The notes: generated by a model from the letters alone, not told the origin. Shown: positions 46,806 through 55,761, counted from the first letter of the stretch. The stretch: 64,000 nt of DNA from Pseudomonas sp. (GCA_007713455.1 VMRT01000004.1:186001-250000), one strand, 5' to 3'. Translations and numbers: made by a program.

Positions 46806-48352
46806 GACTTTGACTCCTCGGCAAACAGCGCGCGCCAGCCGGCACACAGTTCGTCGCGGACCACGTCTTCGGCGTTCCGATGCCCGTAGGCCTGGTGCTG
46901 CCAATGCTGTGTAAGTTGCTCGGCAAAGCGCGACAGCGGTTCGCGCTGAAGCTGTCGCACGCGCGCCAGCACCTCGCCCTCGGTATGCGCTGCCTTCAAC
47001 GGCAGCTGGAAATCATGCAGCAGGCGGCTGAGCAAACCGCGATAGAGAAGTGCCAGAGCCGCGCGCGGATCGTGCTGCCAGAGTCGTTCGGCCTCGCTGG
47101 CAACGTCGTTTGGCAGGCTTTCGGGCGCGACGTCGAGGCCGAACAGCTGCGCGGGTGCAGGTTGGCGGCGCCTGGCCGGCAGCTGTATGCCGCTGCCGAA
47201 AGTCTGCAGCCAGTCGCGGTAGCGCCACAGCAGAAGCGCGACCAGCAAGGCCAGTGCGGTCCAGAGTAGAACTTCGAGTGCCTGCGCCAGACTTTCCAGG
47301 CTTTCCCACAGCGAGCCACCCTGCAGCAGGCGTTCGAGCAGGCGCGCCAGAGCGCCGGGCTCCTGCGGGCTGTCTTGCGCACCAAAGCGCCAACGGGTGA
47401 CCGTCTCCCGGTGCTGAAAGGGCGGTTGGTCGAGCAGCGCGTCGATTCGTTCGCGGGCCGTCTCGCTGGTCAGTGGCTGATTCAGCAGTCGCTCGCTTTC
47501 CGGGCCCTGTTGCGCTGTGTCGGCCGTTGGCGCCGCTGCCCAGGCATCGTGCGCTGCCGGCCAGAACAACAGGCCACAGGCAAGCAGCACCGCTGGTGCA
47601 GCGCTGAGCAGGCTCTGGCGCAGTCGACGGAAGGCCAGCTCTATGTCCCACGCCTCCAGATGAGTGCGTCGATTGAGATAGAGGCTGAAGCCACAGGCGA
47701 CATAGATAGGCTCCCAGACGATGAGCACCAGCGCATAGAGCAGATTGGACAGGTGTTCCAGCCAGAGCCATTCGGCGCTCAGCCCGAGCAAATCCTCCCA
47801 ATTCCAGCGCTGTACCAGCTGCGCCGGCAGCAGGAAATACAGCACGCCGAGCAGGCCGAGCCAGAGCGCGCCTTCCAGATGCACGCCGACCACGGTCAGC
47901 CAGCTGGGCGCGCGGCCGCTGCGCAGACTGAGCGTGAGCAGGCGTTGCTTGCGTGCTTTGCCGTCGAGCCCCTCGAGCTGCTGCACTGGCAGATCGAAGC
48001 TGCGCGTCGTGCTCAGGCGACGCCAGGTGAGACTGGCCAACAGCTGTGGCCGCAGCAGACCGGGGAAGGCTCGCAGGCTTTCTCGAAAGTCTGGTGTTTC
48101 ACCGAACAGTGCTTTGGACAGGATGTGCAGCGGCAAGCGCTCGTACAGGGGTTTGAGCCACCAGAACAGCAGCAGCGCCAGACTTGGGTGCTGCCACAGC
48201 AGCAGACTGATCAGGCCGAAAAGCGGCAGCGTCACGGCCGCCCAGGTCGTCATCAGCAGCTTCGCGTGGCGCCTGGCGAGCAGGGTGCCGAGGTCCAGCG
48301 CCTCCCATGGACTGCGCGGGCGGATCGAGACGCTGGCATCACTCAGCTGCAT
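46802..48352 (-). CDS. DUF4129 domain-containing membrane protein
   Basis: This is a 516-residue protein with several membrane segments: two near 35-70, others near 165-185, 200-225 and 250-275, and one near 355-375. The C-terminal DUF4129 domain (about 425-510) has DPRAALALLYRGLLSRLLHDFQLPL, HTEGEVLARVRQL and FAEQLTQHWQHQAYGHR. The domain resembles C-terminal parts of transglutaminase-type membrane proteins, but no Cys-His-Asp triad is present. The gene overlaps SpoIIM by 14 bases and DUF4350 by 4. Confidence 0.85.
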   Translation of the reverse strand: MQLSDASVSIRPRSPWEALDLGTLLARRHAKLLMTTWAAVTLPLFGLISLLLWQHPSLALLLFWWLKPLYERLPLHILSKALFGETPDFRESLRAFPGLLRPQLLASLTWRRLSTTRSFDLPVQQLEGLDGKARKQRLLTLSLRSGRAPSWLTVVGVHLEGALWLGLLGVLYFLLPAQLVQRWNWEDLLGLSAEWLWLEHLSNLLYALVLIVWEPIYVACGFSLYLNRRTHLEAWDIELAFRRLRQSLLSAAPAVLLACGLLFWPAAHDAWAAAPTADTAQQGPESERLLNQPLTSETARERIDALLDQPPFQHRETVTRWRFGAQDSPQEPGALARLLERLLQGGSLWESLESLAQALEVLLWTALALLVALLLWRYRDWLQTFGSGIQLPARRRQPAPAQLFGLDVAPESLPNDVASEAERLWQHDPRAALALLYRGLLSRLLHDFQLPLKAAHTEGEVLARVRQLQREPLSRFAEQLTQHWQHQAYGHRNAEDVVRDELCAGWRALFAEESKS

Positions 48353-49319
48353 GCTGCGCCCTCCCGGCAAACGCGAAGTAAGCGGCCACGATCAGCCAGA
48401 GCAGCGCGCCGACGATGTACTTGATCATGGGCGAGGTCAGGGTCATGGATGACCAGTAGGCCTCGACAAAGGCAGCGATCAGCAAGAACAGGGTGGCCCC
48501 GCAGACCAGCTGGATGCCTCGCTTGGCGGCCTGACGCAGCGCCTCTGCGCGGGTCAGGCGCCCCGGCGCCACCAGCGCTACGCCGAGCTGCAGCCCCGCG
48601 GCGCCGGCAAGGGTGATGGCGGTCAGCTCGAACGCGCCATGGCCGATGACGAACGACCAGAACGGCTGGTGGTAGCCGATGGCGCTCAGGTGGCCCGCGA
48701 CGGCGCCGATCGTCAGGCCATTGAACAGCAGGAAGAACAGCGTACCCAGGCCGAACAGCAGCCCGCTGGCGAACGTCTGGAATGCGATGCCGATATTGTT
48801 CATCACGTAATAGCCGAACATCAGCCAGTCGTCGCCCGAGCCCCGCTCGGCGAAGCGACCCAGGCGGCTGGCGTCCGGGTCGTACATCTGCTCCATCTGT
48901 GTGACCTGGTCCGGCGGCAGGATGCTGAACACCAGCTCCGGGAAGGCGAAGACCAAAGCGGCCATGCCGAGCAGGCTGCCGTAGAAGAGCAGGCTTGCTG
49001 CCAGTACGTAACGCCACTGCTCACGGACCGCGCGGGCGAAGCCACCGGTGATGAACCCGAGCAGTCGCCCCAGCAATGGACTGCGGTGCCGATAGAACTG
49101 CTGATGGCCGCGCAGGGCGAGCTGGCGCAACTGATCGATCAGCTGGCTGCTGTAGCCGCGGGATTCGGCCAGCGCCAGGTGTTGGCAGAGACGGCGGTAG
49201 GCGGCGGGGAAGTCGCTGGCCTGGCTGGGACTTGGCTTGCCACGCTCCAGCGCGTCCAGCTGGCTGATGAAGTCATGCCAGTCGGCGTGATGCTGGCGTT
49301 CGAAGGCGGCCTGCTTCAT
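48339..49319 (-). CDS. stage II sporulation protein M-like membrane protein
   Basis: This is a 326-residue multi-pass protein of the SpoIIM/DUF95 family. A soluble N-terminal part (about 1-100) is followed by five or so helices. Family features are NNIGIAFQTFASGLLFGLGTLFFLLFNGL (about 165-193) and the conserved IGHGAFELTAITLAGAAGLQLG (about 218-239). Homologues in non-sporulating bacteria occur with RDD, MoxR and DUF58 genes, as here. It overlaps RDD by 4 bases and DUF4129 by 14. Confidence 0.88.
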   Translation of the reverse strand: MKQAAFERQHHADWHDFISQLDALERGKPSPSQASDFPAAYRRLCQHLALAESRGYSSQLIDQLRQLALRGHQQFYRHRSPLLGRLLGFITGGFARAVREQWRYVLAASLLFYGSLLGMAALVFAFPELVFSILPPDQVTQMEQMYDPDASRLGRFAERGSGDDWLMFGYYVMNNIGIAFQTFASGLLFGLGTLFFLLFNGLTIGAVAGHLSAIGYHQPFWSFVIGHGAFELTAITLAGAAGLQLGVALVAPGRLTRAEALRQAAKRGIQLVCGATLFLLIAAFVEAYWSSMTLTSPMIKYIVGALLWLIVAAYFAFAGRAQHAAE

Positions 49320-50023
49320 GGCGCGCCTACCAGTGAGCGGGCGATGCCATGGATCTTTGCCTCGGCGTTCTCACCGGTAACCGCCAGCGGTTCGGCAAGG
49401 ATCGAAGCCAGCTCCAGACGCCGCTCGGCAGAAAGACTGGCATGACGCTCGGAGAAGGCAATAAGAGCGCGTTGCTCATCGAGACTTAACGCAAAAGGCG
49501 GTTTGGCAGCTTCCACCTCCGGCAGCGCCGGGCGCGCTTGTGGTCTTTCCCGGTAGACCACCAAGGTCCCTGCGGCGAGATCGCCGAGACGCTTGAAGGC
49601 AGGGTGGCCCAGGCAGCTCAGTGCGCCGAGAAAATAGCCGAACGGCAGCATATCGACGAAGCGCAGCAGGTTGCGCGTCAGCGAGGAGGTCCAGCCGACC
49701 GGCGTGCCATCGTCATGCACTACTCGCAGACCCAGCCAGTACTTGCCAGGTGTACGTCCCTGGTTCAGTACTTCGAAGAGCACCATGTACCACCATTGCA
49801 CGAGGAACAGCAGAAGCGTCCCAAGACCGATACCAAAATTGCCCAGCATCCCCAGGATGATGAAGAGGGCTAGCAGGATGGCGGCACGGATTGCCAGGTC
49901 GATGGCAAAGGCCAGCGCGCGCGGTACGAGCCCGGCCGGACGCAGGAGTAGATCGATGCCTTCGGGCGTCTCCACGCGATGGCTATTGTCGAGCAGCGAT
50001 GGTCGGTCGAAAGCTGAAGGCAA
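49316..50023 (-). CDS. RDD family membrane protein
   Basis: The RDD domain (about residues 35-170 from this start) contains PAGLVPRALAFAIDLAIR with the family Arg-Asp, a second helix, GRTPGKYWLGLRVVHDDG and RNLLRFVDMLPFG with the second Asp. It is the first gene of the SpoIIM-MoxR block. The start is unclear: no ATG lies near the conserved N terminus (VETPEGIDLLLRPAG). TTG at 50023 and GTG at 49975 are candidates, and CTG at 49996 would fit homologues beginning MLD. No good ribosome-binding site precedes any of them. Confidence 0.8.
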   Translation of the reverse strand: MPSAFDRPSLLDNSHRVETPEGIDLLLRPAGLVPRALAFAIDLAIRAAILLALFIILGMLGNFGIGLGTLLLFLVQWWYMVLFEVLNQGRTPGKYWLGLRVVHDDGTPVGWTSSLTRNLLRFVDMLPFGYFLGALSCLGHPAFKRLGDLAAGTLVVYRERPQARPALPEVEAAKPPFALSLDEQRALIAFSERHASLSAERRLELASILAEPLAVTGENAEAKIHGIARSLVGAP

Positions 50024-50260
50024 GGGTAAAGTCGTCTGAGGCAGGCAAAGGTCGATGCTATGCGGCAAGTGCCGCTGCGGCAATGCGCCTGAGTCGTCTG
50101 AGCGGAGGGCAAGCCGGAGGGGTGTGATTATGGCGAAGTGCCTGCTCCTTTGCAGGATGTCGTTCGCATACCCAATGCTGCGTGGGCAGATCGGGCGACG
50201 CACGCGGCGATGTGCCGCCCTGGCTGATAGACTGCCGCGCTGATCGAGAAGGACTCTCCC

Positions 50261-51697
50261 GTGAATTCAAGCATCTTCTGGTACGACTTCGAAACCACAG
50301 GAATCTCGCCCAGCCGCGACCGCCCGTTGCAGGTGGCGGGTATCCGCACCAACGAGGCGCTCGAGGAAATCGGCGAGCCGCTGAACATCTATTGCCGTCC
50401 CTCCGACGACATCCTTCCGCATCCGGCGGCCTGCCTGGTCACTGGGATCACCCCCGCGACCCTCGAACAGAAGGGCTTGTGCGAGGCCGAATTCATTCAT
50501 CGTCTGCATCAACAGCTGTCGTTGCCTGGCACCTGCGGCGCCGGTTACAACAGCCTGCGGTTCGACGACGAGGTGACGCGCTATAGCCTGTACCGCAACT
50601 TCTACGATCCCTATGCCCGTGAATGGCAGGGCGGCAACAGCCGCTGGGATCTGATCGATCTGGTACGCACGGCTTATGCCCTGCGCCCGGAAGGCCTGGT
50701 CTGGCCTGAAGAGGAGGGGCGGGTGACGCTCAAACTCGAACGACTGAGCGTGGCCAACGGGCTGGAACATCTGAATGCGCACGACGCGCTATCCGATGTG
50801 CGCGCGACCATTGCCCTGGCCAGACTCGTTCGCGATCGGCAGCCGCGGCTGTACGACTATCTCTACAACCTGCGCCGCAAGCAGGCGGTGCTTGAGCAGA
50901 TCCGGTTGCTGGAACCCATGGTGCACGTGTCCGGCCGCTTCTCCGCTGCACGGCATTTTCTCTCGGTGGTCCTGCCGCTGGGCTGGCACCCGCGCAATCG
51001 CAATGCGCTGATCGTCTGCGATCTGCAGGCCGGGCCGGAGCCGCTCTTGCAGGAAACGGCTGAAACGCTGCGTCAGCGCCTGTATACCCGACGTGACCAG
51101 CTCGCCGATGGCGAGTTGCCGGTGCCCTTGAAGCTGGTGCACGTCAACAAGTGTCCCGTGGTGGCGCCGCTCAAGGTTTTGCGCACGCAAGACATCCAGC
51201 GCCTTGGTCTGGATATGCCGGTCTGCCATGAGCGTGCAGCGATGCTTCGAGAGCAGCGGCAGATCTGGAGCACCAAGCTCGAAGACATCTATCGCGAAGA
51301 CCGCTTCGCTGGCACTGATGATCCGGAGCAGCAACTGTATGACGGTTTTCTCGGGGACCGCGACCGGCGGCTGTGCGACCAGGTCCGTAGCTTGTCACCT
51401 GCGGAGCTGGCGAAACAGCCATTCCGATTCGATGATGCGCGCCTCGACGAGCTGTTGTTTCGTTACCGCGCGCGTAACTTTCCTGAAGCGTTATCAGTCG
51501 ACGAGCAAGCGCAATGGCGTCAGTTCTGCCAACAGCGGCTGAGTGATGGGGCATGTGGCGCGCCCAACACCCTCGTGCAGTTCGAGTCGGATATCGAGCA
51601 ATTCATGATCGGCGCCACGCCGGCACAACGGCAACTGTTGCAGCAATGGCGCGAGTACGGTCAGGGGTTGCGTGAGCGTTACCGCTTGAGCAATTAA
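50261..51697 (+). CDS. sbcB: exodeoxyribonuclease I
   Basis: ExoI is a 3'-5' single-strand DNA exonuclease used in mismatch repair and recombination. The 478 residues match the family. The DEDD exonuclease motifs are WYDFETTGISP (about 7-17), CGAGYNSLRFDDEV (about 90-103) and NAHDALSDVRATIALARL (about 170-187). An SH3-like and a helical C-terminal region follow. The start lies in an unencumbered gap and the gene converges on mvaT across a strong terminator. Confidence 0.93.
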   Translation: MNSSIFWYDFETTGISPSRDRPLQVAGIRTNEALEEIGEPLNIYCRPSDDILPHPAACLVTGITPATLEQKGLCEAEFIHRLHQQLSLPGTCGAGYNSLRFDDEVTRYSLYRNFYDPYAREWQGGNSRWDLIDLVRTAYALRPEGLVWPEEEGRVTLKLERLSVANGLEHLNAHDALSDVRATIALARLVRDRQPRLYDYLYNLRRKQAVLEQIRLLEPMVHVSGRFSAARHFLSVVLPLGWHPRNRNALIVCDLQAGPEPLLQETAETLRQRLYTRRDQLADGELPVPLKLVHVNKCPVVAPLKVLRTQDIQRLGLDMPVCHERAAMLREQRQIWSTKLEDIYREDRFAGTDDPEQQLYDGFLGDRDRRLCDQVRSLSPAELAKQPFRFDDARLDELLFRYRARNFPEALSVDEQAQWRQFCQQRLSDGACGAPNTLVQFESDIEQFMIGATPAQRQLLQQWREYGQGLRERYRLSN

Positions 51698-51765
51698 CTC
51701 TTGGGGAGGGCGTATGTTTGTGCGCCACGCCTGAATCGAGCGGGGAAGGAAGAGTGCAGCACAAA

Positions 51766-51814
51766 TAAAAACGCCGTTTCCCGACATCAATGATTAATGT
51801 CGAGAAACGGCGTT
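51766..51814 (-). terminator. terminator of mvaT
   Basis: A long stem AACGCCGTTTC...GAAACGGCGTT with an inner CGACAT/ATGTCG stem is followed on the minus strand by TTTTTATTTG. It lies 20 bases past the mvaT stop and also suits sbcB on the other strand. Confidence 0.85.
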
Positions 51815-51833
51815 CGTTATAAACCGTAGCCGC

Positions 51834-52214
51834 TTAGCCGAGAAGGGTGGCCCAGCTTTCCACGGTGTCGGAGCCCCACTGGGCTTTCCATTCTTTCAGG
51901 GTCTTGTGATTGCCGCCTTTGGTTTCAATCACTTCACCGCTGTGTGGGTTTTTATATTGCTTCACGCGGCGGGCGCGCTTGCTGGTCGCGGGAGCTTTTG
52001 CAGCGCGAGGGCTCTTGCTGTTGCGAGAGGCTTCCGGATCGAGCAGGGCAATGATGTCGCGCAGGGACTTCTGGTATTCACCCATGAGTTCGCGCAGCTT
52101 GCCTTCGAATTCCAGTTCCTTTTTCAGCTTGTCGTCTTCGGACAGCGACTTCAGGCGCTCCTGAAGTTCCTTGATGGCTTCTTCAGTAGCGCGATACTCA
52201 TTGATAAGTGACAT
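51834..52214 (-). CDS. mvaT: H-NS-type nucleoid-associated protein MvaT
   Basis: This xenogeneic-silencing protein of pseudomonads has 126 residues. The N-terminal coiled-coil oligomerisation region is MSLINEYRATEEAIKELQER (about 1-60). A basic linker (KAPATSKRARRVKQYK) leads to the C-terminal DNA-binding domain with NPHSGEVIETKGGNHKTLKEWK and WATLLG. It binds AT-rich DNA through the RGN-like loop (KGGN here). The ATG at 52214 has AAGGAAG 6 bases upstream; the frame extends to 52304 without conserved residues. Its AT-rich upstream region suggests self-regulation. Confidence 0.93.
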   Translation of the reverse strand: MSLINEYRATEEAIKELQERLKSLSEDDKLKKELEFEGKLRELMGEYQKSLRDIIALLDPEASRNSKSPRAAKAPATSKRARRVKQYKNPHSGEVIETKGGNHKTLKEWKAQWGSDTVESWATLLG

Positions 52215-52253
52215 ATGACTTCCTTGGGATAGGTTTGAACGCAAGTGGCAGCA

Positions 52254-52282
52254 ATCATAGTCCTGCGTAATCCGCAAGTAAA
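52254..52282 (-). promoter_or_regulatory. candidate sigma70 promoter of mvaT
   Basis: On the minus strand, TTTACT (52277-52282) and TATGAT (52254-52259) are separated by 17 bases, about 40 bases before the mvaT start. They match consensus at 4 of 6 and 5 of 6 positions. Confidence 0.5.
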
Positions 52283-52568
52283 TATAGCCTTGTAAAAAAG
52301 CCACACTACTATTTGAAAGGATATGTGACGCAGGCTAAGGGCTGCTATTGCAGCCGTGCGCAGGCTTAAATCAAACGGAAAGCCTGTTTTATTGGACAAG
52401 TTTTTTCGATTGGTTTTTATGTTTTGCATAACAAGCCGATGACTGCGAGCCGCGCCGTTTGCGTCATCGCGCATAGTTGGCGCCGCGCCTCGATCTTAAT
52501 GGCGATGGCTGTGCTTTTGTCTGCTGGGCTAGAATGCCGCATTTCCCATTGAGTCGGAGTAACCGTTG
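52283..52568. other. AT-rich divergent intergenic region mvaT-purU
   Basis: This gene-free stretch between the divergent mvaT and purU genes is clearly richer in A and T than the surroundings, with T runs such as GTTTTTTCGATTGG near 52400. It presumably holds both promoters; TAGAAT near 52531 is a candidate -10 for purU. AT-rich tracts here could be MvaT targets. No coding frame or stable terminator hairpin was seen. Confidence 0.4.
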
Positions 52569-53420
52569 ATGCGCACTTTCAGGCTGGTCATTGCCTGTCC
52601 CGATGGCGTTGGCATTGTTGCCAAGGTCAGTAACTTTCTTGCCACTTACAACGGCTGGATCACTGAAGCCAACCATCATTCGGATCACCAGAGCGGTTGG
52701 TTCTTCATGCGTCACGAGATTCGCGCGGACTCACTGCCTTTCGATCTGGACGGTTTCCGTCAGGCGTTCGCTCCGATCGCTCGTGAGTTTTCAATGGAGT
52801 GGCGAGTCACCGACTCCGAGCAACGCAAACGCGTGGTGCTGATGGCCAGTCGCGAATCTCACTGCCTGGCCGATCTGCTGCACCGTTGGCACAGCGGCGA
52901 GCTGGACTGCGACATTCCCTGCGTGATTTCCAACCATGACGACCTGCGCAGCATGGTCGAATGGCATGGCATTCCCTACATTCACGTGCCGGTCGACCCC
53001 GCCAATAAGCAGGAGGCGTTCGCCGAAGTCACCCGCCTGGTCCGCGAGCAGCGCGCCGATGTAATTGTGCTCGCGCGGTACATGCAGATCTTGCCGTCCG
53101 AGCTGTGCGACGAGTTCGCCCAGCGCGTGATCAACATCCATCACAGCTTTTTGCCGTCCTTCGTCGGCGCCAAGCCCTATCACCAGGCCTCGCTGCGCGG
53201 CGTGAAGCTGATCGGCGCCACCTGTCACTATGTCACCGAGGAGCTCGACGCCGGCCCGATCATCGAACAGGACGTGGTGCGCGTTAGCCATCGCGACAGC
53301 ATCGAGGACATGGTCCGGCTCGGCAAGGACGTAGAGAAGATGGTGCTTTCTCGCGGCCTGCGCTATCACTTGGAAGACCGTGTGCTGGTACACAGCAACA
53401 AGACGATGGTGTTCAACTGA
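52569..53420 (+). CDS. purU: formyltetrahydrofolate deformylase
   Basis: PurU hydrolyses 10-formyl-tetrahydrofolate to formate and tetrahydrofolate, balancing one-carbon pools. It has 283 residues. An N-terminal ACT domain (about 5-85; FRLVIACPDGVGIVAKVSNFL) regulates the C-terminal formyl-transferase fold with the catalytic INIHHSFLPSFVGAKPYHQA (about 193-212) and GATCHYVTEELDAGPIIEQD (about 217-236), including the usual Asn, His and Asp. The ATG at 52569 has GGAG 9 bases upstream. Confidence 0.93.
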   Translation: MRTFRLVIACPDGVGIVAKVSNFLATYNGWITEANHHSDHQSGWFFMRHEIRADSLPFDLDGFRQAFAPIAREFSMEWRVTDSEQRKRVVLMASRESHCLADLLHRWHSGELDCDIPCVISNHDDLRSMVEWHGIPYIHVPVDPANKQEAFAEVTRLVREQRADVIVLARYMQILPSELCDEFAQRVINIHHSFLPSFVGAKPYHQASLRGVKLIGATCHYVTEELDAGPIIEQDVVRVSHRDSIEDMVRLGKDVEKMVLSRGLRYHLEDRVLVHSNKTMVFN

Positions 53421-53435
53421 CATCCGGGAGCATCT

Positions 53436-53675
53436 GTGATCGATCCCCTCGAGCGTGCCGCGGCCAAGGCGCCGCCCATCATCGGCAGTGGTTGTACACA
53501 GCGATACGATCCTGAGGCGCTTTCGCCCGAGCAGGGCGCCGAGTTCGCCGATGCCGCAGCGCTGTGGGCCGAGCTTCAGGCTGAGCAGGGCAATGCAGGT
53601 CGGCAATCGAGTGCATCGACGGCCGACGAGAGCGCCCCATCCGGAGCGCGCGAGCACGACAAGGAGGCGGGTTGA
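53436..53675 (+). CDS. small hypothetical protein upstream of HerA-like ATPase
   Basis: This is a 79-residue acidic protein starting at GTG 53436, with GGGAG 5 bases upstream. The N-terminal 45 residues (IDPLERAAAKAPPIIGSGC...ALSPEQGAEFADAAALWAEL) look structured; the rest is low-complexity and rich in Ser, Ala and Glu. I recognise no domain. It lies 15 bases after purU and its stop overlaps the ATPase start (TGATG), so it is probably translated with that gene. Confidence 0.6.
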   Translation: MIDPLERAAAKAPPIIGSGCTQRYDPEALSPEQGAEFADAAALWAELQAEQGNAGRQSSASTADESAPSGAREHDKEAG

Positions 53676-55150
53676 TGAAGGCTGCAATCGATCGTCTGGT
53701 ACTCGGCGCTGATGCGACGGGTGAACCGAACAGCCAGTCCCTGCGCTTGGCCAATCGGCACGGGTTGATTGCCGGAGCCACCGGCACCGGCAAGACAGTG
53801 ACCTTGCAACGTCTGGCCGAGCAGTTCAGCGATGCCGGAGTTGCCGTGTTCGCTGCCGACATCAAGGGCGATCTCTGTGGCCTGGGTGCTGCCGGTGCAC
53901 CGCAGGGCAAGATCGCCGAGCGGATCGCCAGCATGCCCTGGCTGAACCATCAACCGCAGGCGTACCCGGTGACCCTGTGGGACGTGCATGGTCGTAGCGG
54001 CCATCCGCTGCGTACTACGTTGAGTGAGATGGGGCCGCTGCTGCTGGGAAGCCTGCTGCAGCTCACCGACAGCCAGCAGGCCGCTTTGTACGCGGCGTTC
54101 AAGGTGGCAGACCGCGAAGGCCTGCTGCTACTCGATCTGAAGGACCTCAAGGCGCTGTTGGCGCACCTCAAGGCTGAGCCGCAGTTGCTCGGCGAGGACA
54201 GTGCATTGTTTACCGGTGCATCGTCACAGGCCCTGCTGCGACGCCTGGCAACGCTCGAACAGCAGGGCGCCGAGGCGCTGTTCGGTGAGCCAGCCCTGCA
54301 ACTCGAGGATCTGTTGCACCCCGCGGCGGACGGCCGAGGTCCCATCCATCTGCTCGATGCCAGCGCACTGGTGCATGAGGCGCCCAAGGTTTATGCGACC
54401 TTCCTGCTATGGCTGCTTGCCGAACTGTTCGAGCAGCTTCCGGAGCGGGGCGATGCCGACAGGCCTTTGCTGGTCCTGTTCTTCGATGAGGCGCACCTGC
54501 TGTTTGGCGACACGCCCAAGGCGTTGCAGGAGCGGTTGGTGCAGGTGGTGAGGCTGATTCGTTCGAAAGGTGTTGGCGTCTATTTCGTCACTCAGTCCCC
54601 AGCCGATCTGCCTGACCAGGTACTGGCGCAGCTGGGGCTGCGAATCCAGCATGGTTTGCGGGCATACACCGTCAAGGAGCAGAAAGCACTGCGCTCGGTG
54701 GCTGACGGATTTCGTGCGAACCCGGACTTTGCGACGCTGGATGTGCTGACCCAGTTGGGCATCGGCGAGGCCCTGGTCGGTGGGCTCGAGGCGAAAGGCA
54801 CGCCAGCGATGGTGCAGCGAGTCTCGATCGCGGCGCCACAGTCGCGAGTGGGGCCGCTGAGTGAAGCTGAGCGCATGCAGCTTATCGCGAGGTCCAGCTT
54901 GCGTGGCCGTTATGACAAGCCCGTCGACCGTGAGTCGGCCTACGAAATACTGAGTGCTCGGGCCATGCAGGCAGTCGAGGAGGCTGAGCGTCCGGTCGAG
55001 AAGCCTGCCCGAGGCAAGAGCAGTGCAGGCAGCGATCTGGGGGATCTGGCCGGACGAGTCGTCAAAAGTGCGTTGAGCCAGGCTGCCAGTCAGTTGGGGC
55101 GTCAGTTGGCCAGAGGGTTGCTCGGCTCGTTACTCGGCGGTAAGCGCTGA
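53675..55150 (+). CDS. HerA-like helicase / DUF853 ATPase (YjgR-like)
   Basis: This is a 491-residue P-loop ATPase of the HerA/FtsK branch. Walker A is AGATGTGKTVTLQ (about 31-38), Walker B LLVLFFDEAHLLFGD (about 265-280), and an arginine/sensor region IRSKGVGVYFVTQSPADLPDQVL (about 290-312) follows. The C-terminal tail is Lys/Gly-rich with a GLLGSLLGGKR ending. The YjgR family lacks a known role; HerA relatives move DNA or RNA ends. It begins at the stop of the small upstream gene, indicating coupled translation. Confidence 0.87.
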   Translation: MKAAIDRLVLGADATGEPNSQSLRLANRHGLIAGATGTGKTVTLQRLAEQFSDAGVAVFAADIKGDLCGLGAAGAPQGKIAERIASMPWLNHQPQAYPVTLWDVHGRSGHPLRTTLSEMGPLLLGSLLQLTDSQQAALYAAFKVADREGLLLLDLKDLKALLAHLKAEPQLLGEDSALFTGASSQALLRRLATLEQQGAEALFGEPALQLEDLLHPAADGRGPIHLLDASALVHEAPKVYATFLLWLLAELFEQLPERGDADRPLLVLFFDEAHLLFGDTPKALQERLVQVVRLIRSKGVGVYFVTQSPADLPDQVLAQLGLRIQHGLRAYTVKEQKALRSVADGFRANPDFATLDVLTQLGIGEALVGGLEAKGTPAMVQRVSIAAPQSRVGPLSEAERMQLIARSSLRGRYDKPVDRESAYEILSARAMQAVEEAERPVEKPARGKSSAGSDLGDLAGRVVKSALSQAASQLGRQLARGLLGSLLGGKR

Positions 55151-55230
55151 CTTATCGGCGCTCTTCAGTTCACTGCTGCTGTTTGTATTGGTTGCGCTAG
55201 TTGACTTCCTGACCTGCACAAAGGTAAGGA

Positions 55231-55452
55231 TCAGGCTTGCCCAGTTGCCGCGCTTTCACAATCGGCATGTTTTTCCTGTTCGAGCTTCTGCAGCTCCCGC
55301 TGAAACACTTGATCAAGCACAGTGGGTTTCTTGCGCCACGGCTTGCGCTCGGGTTCGCGTTCAGCCGCGTAAGTCGTAATTTCACCACCATAGACATTGG
55401 TAAAGCGCTGCGCCTGGCGCTCAAGTTCGGCGCGCAGTTCGTCTTTCGTCAC
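55231..55452 (-). CDS. small conserved hypothetical protein
   Basis: This is a 73-residue charged, helical protein (TKDELRAELERQAQRFTNVYGGEITTYAAE, then PERKPWRKKPTVLDQVFQRELQKLEQE). Its look matches short conserved proteins of pseudomonads without a known domain. The start is GTG 55452 with AGGA about 7 bases upstream. Its leader carries two inverted repeats. It is convergent with the HerA-like gene; the function is unknown. Confidence 0.65.
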   Translation of the reverse strand: MTKDELRAELERQAQRFTNVYGGEITTYAAEREPERKPWRKKPTVLDQVFQRELQKLEQEKHADCESAATGQA

Positions 55453-55481
55453 GTAAGGATCCTGTTTTTCTAGTTTGAATT

Positions 55482-55541
55482 AAGACGCTTCTGGAAATAA
55501 ATGACGCGTCTTTGGTTGTAACTGAAGTTTTCAGTTGCAAC
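55482..55541. repeat. paired inverted repeats in an AT-rich gap
   Basis: Two hairpins lie side by side upstream of the 73-residue gene. The first is AAGACGC (55482-55488) with GCGTCTT (55506-55512). The second is GTTGTAACTGAA (55515-55526) with TTCAGTTGCAAC (55530-55541), 12 bp with one G-T pair and a three-base loop. They could be leader structures, a terminator or a dyad operator. The rest of 55453-55735 is AT-rich for this genome and shows no gene. Confidence 0.55.
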
Positions 55542-55735
55542 AGAGTCGAGCTTATGTACGTGAGACTCAAGGTCAACCGAAAAGGTTTAAGTAATTACCT
55601 GGCAGGCCGCAGATTCGAGCAGTAGTTCAAAAAACCAGGTTATGTGCGGCATTGATACTACGTTTGCGGCAAGGCGCTACACGGATTTTCGCAAGTATGC
55701 GCTCTCAGGTACGCACAGAGCCAGAAATCGAGCAA

Positions 55736-55761
55736 AGAAAAACCCGCCGAAGCGGGCTTTC
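55736..55761 (-). terminator. terminator of the GDP-mannose enzyme gene
   Basis: On the minus strand AAGCCCG / CGGGTT with loop CTTCGG-type is followed by TTTTTCTTTG, 20 bases past the stop. The UUCG-like loop and T run make it a classical intrinsic terminator. Confidence 0.85.
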
